Assembly (NCBI GenBank): GCA_027451165.1
Contig: DAIDJX010000092.1
Location: 1-9,439, forward strand
Reading direction: 5' to 3'
DNA length: 9,439 nucleotides
From: Prolixibacteraceae bacterium
Lineage (GTDB): Bacteria; Bacteroidota; Bacteroidia; Bacteroidales; Prolixibacteraceae
The position numbers and the translations under genes were made by a program. The notes beneath the pieces were generated by a model. That model was not told the origin of the DNA, did no database searches, and saw nothing but the letters and a program-made list of their open reading frames with translations. Every line of letters starts with the position of its first letter. Positions within the stretch are counted from its first letter, which is position 1. Positions 6,184 to 9,439 of this stretch are shown here, one piece after another.

Positions 6184-7407
6184 ATGAATAATGGATTTTT
6201 GAGGGGTTTCATTTTGTTTTGTTTGTTGGTTCTCAGCACGATAGTATCTGATGCCTGCACGGCAGTTATCATTTCCGGGAAGGCCACTCCGGACGGGCGC
6301 CCCATTCTTTGGAAACACCGGGATACCGACCAGTTTCAGAATGCCATCAAGTTTTTTGCTGACGGGAAGTACACTTCCATCGGCCTGATAGACGCGGATG
6401 ATCCGGAAGGGAAAGCCGTATGGGCCGGATATAATTCCGCCGGGTTTGCTATTATTAACACTGCTTCCTATAACCTGATCCGTAAGGATACTGTAAAATT
6501 CAAGGATCAGGAGGGGGTTGTCATGCGGGAGGCGTTGAAGGTGTGCGCTACGGTGGAGGATTTTGAAAAGTTCCTCCGGGAAAGAACAAAACCGCTTGGT
6601 GTGGAAGCCAACTTCGGGGTGATCGATGCCAAAGGAGGCGCAGCCTGGTTTGAAACAGATAATTTTAATTGTAAAAAGCTGGATGTCAATGATCCGGTGG
6701 TGGCTCCCATGGGATACCTGATCCATACCAATTTCTCCTTTACCGGCGATCCCAAACGGGGCAGCGGCCATATCCGCTACAAAACTGCGGAAGATCTGTT
6801 CTTCCAGGCAGCCCAGCAAAACAACCTGACCGTCCGCTTTATCCTGCAGGGGGTGAGCCGGTCGCTCTGGCACTCCCTGATCCGGACCGATCTGAAGTCA
6901 TCGGGAGTCCGGGCAGATGAACAGAAGTTCGTCCATTTCACCGATTTTATTCCCCGCTATTCCTCCACTGCGTCGGTGGCCATCCAGGGCGTACTTCCGG
7001 AGGAAAAGACTGAACTCACCACGATGTGGACCATCCTTGGATTTCCCCTCACCTCGGTGGTTTTTCCCCTTTGGCTGAGCCAGGGTAACAATCAGCCGGA
7101 GCTGGTGACCCTGAATGCCAGCCAGGTGGCTCCGCTCTGCGATAAGGCGCTTGCTTTAAAAAACAGGGCTTTCCCGGTGGTTCAGAATTACGGGGGTAAC
7201 TATATAAATCTTCCGGCATGGTATAACGGGGAGGAGACCGGAATCATGCAAAAACTGAAGCCGCTGGAAGACAAAATCTTTGATGAATCTCTGGCGAAAA
7301 TGGAAGAACTTCGCAAATCACCTGCTCCAGCCGCCCTGATCCCTGCTTTTTACAAGAAAATCAATGATCTGATTACCATAGAATTCAATAGAAATTTCCA
7401 AAAATGA
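6184..7407 (+). CDS. Exported Ntn hydrolase, peptidase C45/acyl-CoA:6-APA acyltransferase-like
   Basis: 407 residues from ATG at 6184; an in-frame TTG at 6163 would add seven residues and overlap the CAP gene by four bases, but the ATG gives a better signal peptide. The hydrophobic leader (GFLRGFILFCLLVLSTI) ends in VSDA, and Cys25 follows at once in CTAVIISG. In linear-amide Ntn hydrolases the catalytic nucleophile is an N-terminal Cys freed by processing, so signal peptidase cleavage after Ala24 would itself expose it. Downstream signatures are DGRPILWKHRD (37-47), WAGYNSAGFAIINTASYN and EANFGVIDAKGGAAWFE, as in proteins annotated as C45 peptidases or isopenicillin-N acyltransferase/carcinine hydrolase-like. 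The likely reaction is hydrolysis or acyl transfer at an amide bond in the periplasm; the substrate is unknown. SDAC also resembles a lipobox, but the Cys is more likely catalytic. It ends in an ATGA overlap with the next gene. Confidence 0.82.
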   Translation: MNNGFLRGFILFCLLVLSTIVSDACTAVIISGKATPDGRPILWKHRDTDQFQNAIKFFADGKYTSIGLIDADDPEGKAVWAGYNSAGFAIINTASYNLIRKDTVKFKDQEGVVMREALKVCATVEDFEKFLRERTKPLGVEANFGVIDAKGGAAWFETDNFNCKKLDVNDPVVAPMGYLIHTNFSFTGDPKRGSGHIRYKTAEDLFFQAAQQNNLTVRFILQGVSRSLWHSLIRTDLKSSGVRADEQKFVHFTDFIPRYSSTASVAIQGVLPEEKTELTTMWTILGFPLTSVVFPLWLSQGNNQPELVTLNASQVAPLCDKALALKNRAFPVVQNYGGNYINLPAWYNGEETGIMQKLKPLEDKIFDESLAKMEELRKSPAPAALIPAFYKKINDLITIEFNRNFQK

Positions 7408-7955
7408 ACAACCTGGTTAGCTCCGTTCTTGTCTTGTGGTTCCTGAATTCTGGAAATTTCATTTCCACTGCTGTTCCAGGATTTGTGAATCACCCGGATA
7501 ATGCTGGGGAAATACTCCATCAATCGTCCCTCTTTTTACCGGTGGAATGTTCCTATGCTGAATTCTTCAGTCAGGTCATGAAATATCATACCGGGCTGGT
7601 GAAATCTGTACAAACGGGAGATTGTTTCCGGGTGAGAACTTATGAAGAGCCGGAATATTTCGAAACAGAAAAAGCCAGGTACAGGCTGAGTATCACCTTT
7701 TACTGCCAGTATGGTTATTCCGGTACCAGGAACGGGGTCGATTGTTACGGGGAATTGCTCACTGTTTTTATGTCCTGGTTGAAGGGGAAAGGCTATGTGG
7801 TGAAGAAACTGGAAGATCTTTCCATGACCGGATGGGATAAAGTACTATACAGGGCTACCTCAGGACAAGGAAGCGTCCTGTTCGTTTACGAATCTGAAAA
7901 TGCAGGCAGTATGGGGTATGCCAAGATCCGGCTTTTAAAACAGGTTAAACCGTAA
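7404..7955 (+). CDS. Hypothetical secreted protein coupled to the Ntn hydrolase gene
   Basis: 183 residues; I do not recognise the family. The start codon shares ATGA with the stop of the Ntn hydrolase gene, which implies translational coupling and a shared mRNA. Residues 1 to about 25 look like a signal peptide (NLVSSVLVLWFLNSGN, cleavage perhaps after STA). The mature part is a small alpha/beta domain of about 135 residues with alternating strands (CFRVRTYEEPEYFE, YRLSITFYCQYGYSG, SVLFVYES, AKIRLLKQ) and an amphipathic helix around 115-130 (YGELLTVFMSWLKGKGY). Four cysteines (49, 74, 101, 114) could pair as disulfides after export. No catalytic or metal motif is evident. Its context suggests it acts with the exported amidase in the periplasm, for instance as a partner or chaperone, but that is inference only. 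Confidence 0.75.
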   Translation: MNNLVSSVLVLWFLNSGNFISTAVPGFVNHPDNAGEILHQSSLFLPVECSYAEFFSQVMKYHTGLVKSVQTGDCFRVRTYEEPEYFETEKARYRLSITFYCQYGYSGTRNGVDCYGELLTVFMSWLKGKGYVVKKLEDLSMTGWDKVLYRATSGQGSVLFVYESENAGSMGYAKIRLLKQVKP

Positions 7956-7971
7956 AAAAATAGATTTTACC

Positions 7972-8448
7972 ATGGAAAATAAAACAATCAAAGAACATGC
8001 TGCTGAAATTGTCAGGTTGGTTATTGAGTGGGAACCCCGGTTACTTTCGCTGGATAAAAAGATCCTCTCTGAGCGAAGAAATGTGCAGAATCGTTCCATC
8101 CGGCAGATCACCGGACATATGGTTGATTCGGCCTCCAACAATACCCACCGGGCAGTGCATATGCAATACCAGCCTTCTCCCCTGATATTTCCCAATTATG
8201 CCACGGAGGGAAACAACGACCGGTGGATCGCCATCCAGAATTATCAGGAGGAATCCTGGTACGATCTGGTTCAGTTGTGGAAATACTCCATGTTTCATTT
8301 CAGCCATGTGATTCAGAATGTCAGGGAAGATAAACTGGATAATGAGTGGTTGGCAGGCCCCGGAAAGAAAATTTCACTGCGGCTGATGATTTTGGATTTC
8401 TTGCCACATCTGAAGCTGCATCTTTCAGAAATAGAAGAACTTATGTGA
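7972..8448 (+). CDS. DinB/YfiT-like four-helix-bundle metal-binding protein
   Basis: 158 residues, the usual size for the DinB superfamily, no signal peptide, so cytosolic. The fold is suggested by an N-terminal helix (EHAAEIVRLVIEWEPRLLSL), then RQITGHMVDSASNNTHRA (44-61), a middle helix with WYDLVQLWKYSMFHFSHVI, and a last helix DFLPHLKLHLSEIEEL (142-157). The three metal-ligand histidines of the superfamily are in place: His49 (GHMVDSA), His146 and His150 (HLKLH). Known members are metal-dependent thiol transferases or damage-inducible proteins of unclear role; which applies here cannot be told. It starts 16 bases after the previous stop and is followed 19 bases later by the GNAT gene, so it probably belongs to the same transcript. 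Confidence 0.85.
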   Translation: MENKTIKEHAAEIVRLVIEWEPRLLSLDKKILSERRNVQNRSIRQITGHMVDSASNNTHRAVHMQYQPSPLIFPNYATEGNNDRWIAIQNYQEESWYDLVQLWKYSMFHFSHVIQNVREDKLDNEWLAGPGKKISLRLMILDFLPHLKLHLSEIEELM

Positions 8449-8467
8449 ATATTAAAAACTTAACCAA

Positions 8468-8986
8468 ATGGGTAAATTCATAACAGATGGTATGGTTTCC
8501 CTGAGGCCTTTCCGTCAGGAGGACGCACCCCGGTTGGCAGAACTGGCCAACAATGAAAAAATTGCCGTTAACCTGAGGGACGGCTTTCCCCACCCTTATA
8601 CCCCTGAAGATGCCGAGAAATTCATTGAGATGGCATTATCCAAACCGGATCAGATATTCGCCATCGAATACCAGGGCGAATATGTGGGAAATATCGGCGT
8701 GCACCTGAAAAGCGATGTTTACCGTTTAGGGGCTGAAATTGGTTACTTTCTGGGAGAACCTTACTGGGGAAAAGGCATCATGACCAAAGCAGTGAAACTG
8801 GTATGTGACTATGCTTTCAGGGAACTTGGCATCATCCGGATCGACACCGGGGTGTTTGATTTCAATCCGGCTTCCATGCGGGTACTGGAAAAGTGCGGGT
8901 TTGTGCAGGAAGCCATTTTCCGTAAATCGGTGATCAAAAGGGGAAAAATCTGCAACGAGGTGCGCTATGCGAAAATCAAAGAATAG
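8468..8986 (+). CDS. GNAT family N-acetyltransferase (RimJ/RimL-type)
   Basis: 172 residues, full length for the Acetyltransf_3 branch. It transfers an acetyl group from acetyl-CoA to an amine; the substrate is not predictable. Visible motifs: the N-terminal strand MVSLRPFRQEDAPRLAELAN (9-28), FAIEYQGEYVGNIGVHL (64-80), the strand AEIGYFLGEPYWGKGIMTKA (89-108) with the acetyl-CoA pyrophosphate loop WGKGIMTKA (100-108), a helix KLVCDYAFRELGI, and the motif B segment NPASMRVLEKCGF (133-145) typical of ribosomal-protein and small-molecule acetyltransferases. No signal peptide, so cytosolic. Last gene of the co-directional run, followed by a GC-rich hairpin eight bases after the stop. Confidence 0.92.
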   Translation: MGKFITDGMVSLRPFRQEDAPRLAELANNEKIAVNLRDGFPHPYTPEDAEKFIEMALSKPDQIFAIEYQGEYVGNIGVHLKSDVYRLGAEIGYFLGEPYWGKGIMTKAVKLVCDYAFRELGIIRIDTGVFDFNPASMRVLEKCGFVQEAIFRKSVIKRGKICNEVRYAKIKE

Positions 8987-8993
8987 ATGACAA

Positions 8994-9013
8994 CCCCGGT
9001 CTTCAGGCCGGGG
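8994..9013. terminator. GC-rich hairpin between convergent genes, probable transcription terminator
   Basis: CCCCGGTC (8994-9001), loop TTCA, GGCCGGGG (9006-9013): an eight-pair stem with one T-G wobble, starting eight bases after the GNAT stop. On the plus strand it is followed by ATAAAAATG, not a T-run, so it is not a textbook intrinsic terminator. Position between convergent genes still makes termination or 3'-end protection the best guess. Confidence 0.5.
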
Positions 9014-9079
9014 ATAAAAATGTAAAAGTCATGGCGCAATGCAGCTCAAAGAACGCCGCCAGTGGTGAAGAAAACGCAT

Positions 9080-9439
9080 TTATTCTGGAGCGTCTTTCCA
9101 CCTGACAGAAACAATAATCTCGTTTCTCCTGAAAACCGGCTGAAAAGGAGGATTGTAACCCAGGAAACGGAAATTCCCGTACCAGGCTATTCCTTTTTCT
9201 TCTAAAAGTTTCTGCAGGCGGGCACTCTGTTTTTGGATGACACTATCCGATGCATACCCTCCAAACCGGATGGCCGCCACATATTCCTCCTTTGAGTTTT
9301 CGAGAACCACCCCGGAGTCTTTGGGTGTCGGAAGTTTGTCCAATTCCCAGGAGGAGGGCATCACAAAACTCATAGAGGAGCCTTTCCCGGTAAAATTCAT
9401 GTGCACCGGGGCGGTCATGGCGATGCTTGTTTCCGATTC
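9080..9439 (-). CDS. SOUL family heme-binding protein, C-terminal part (start beyond window)
   Basis: The frame stays open to the right edge, giving 119 residues; an internal Met at 9418 lies inside the conserved core and is not the true start. Diagnostic SOUL/HBP features are present in order: IAMTAPV at visible residues 6-12, MSFVMPSSW, the LPTPKDSGVVL segment, YVAAIRFGGYASD, a helix with SARLQKLLEEKGI, FRFLGYNPPFQPVFRRNEIIVSV near the end. Members bind tetrapyrroles with modest affinity, and in bacteria their physiological role is poorly known. The N terminus is missing, so a signal peptide or extra domain cannot be judged. It is convergent to the GNAT gene. Confidence 0.92.
   Translation of the reverse strand, partial: ESETSIAMTAPVHMNFTGKGSSMSFVMPSSWELDKLPTPKDSGVVLENSKEEYVAAIRFGGYASDSVIQKQSARLQKLLEEKGIAWYGNFRFLGYNPPFQPVFRRNEIIVSVRWKDAPE

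Noticed and set aside
6178..6873. Minus-strand open frame of 231 codons opposite the Ntn hydrolase gene
   Set aside because: The plus-strand frame is clearly the real gene with conserved motifs; the antisense frame is a by-product of its codon use.
7962..7969. TAGATTTT before the DinB-like gene, seven of eight matches to the -7 promoter box
   Set aside because: It is too close to the ATG at 7972 and lacks the final G; it lies in a 16-base gap inside a likely operon.
1..9439. Search for defence system, prophage, CRISPR, transposase or tRNA signatures
   Set aside because: No repeat-spacer array, integrase or transposase motif, tRNA fold or toxin-antitoxin pair could be supported by reading both strands.

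Overview
The window looks like a chromosomal segment of a Bacteroidota bacterium, most likely from the Bacteroidales/Marinilabiliales side, although the rank is inference. The evidence is the type of gene content (a DPP IV-type S9 peptidase, FN3/propeller surface proteins, Glu-rich lipoprotein N termini, SOUL and DinB proteins), the lack of clear Shine-Dalgarno sequences before the starts, and one good match to the Bacteroidota -7 promoter box TAnnTTTG.

Layout. Left part, minus strand: the N-terminal 488 codons of a secreted dipeptidyl-peptidase IV-like S9 peptidase (3..1466, catalytic domain beyond the left edge). Upstream of it lies a visibly AT-richer pair: a predicted outer-membrane beta-barrel protein (1573..2298) and a large FN3 plus beta-propeller surface protein (2316..4199). 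A short ORF with a signal-peptide-like start and a broken reading frame (4181..4411) precedes the pair. A divergent intergenic region of 56 bases carries a perfect dyad (AAAGTACA-N10-TGTACTTT).

Right part, plus strand: six closely spaced genes. They encode an adenine/adenosine deaminase (4468..5508), a CAP/SCP lipoprotein (5537..6166), an exported Ntn-hydrolase of the C45/acyltransferase type (6184..7407), an unknown secreted protein coupled to it by an ATGA overlap (7404..7955), a DinB-like protein (7972..8448) and a GNAT acetyltransferase (8468..8986). A GC-rich hairpin follows, and then a convergent SOUL heme-binding protein that runs off the right edge (9080..9439).

The genes do not form an obvious pathway. 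Extracytoplasmic hydrolysis and surface proteins dominate (DPP IV, CAP lipoprotein, Ntn hydrolase, barrel and FN3/propeller proteins), mixed with ordinary cytosolic enzymes. I see no CRISPR array, RNA gene, transposase or recognisable defence system. The best second-look items are a repeat-like palindrome that supplies the C-terminal codons of the CAP lipoprotein, the low-GC barrel/propeller pair beside a decayed gene start, the dyad between the divergent genes, and the translationally coupled unknown partner of the Ntn hydrolase.
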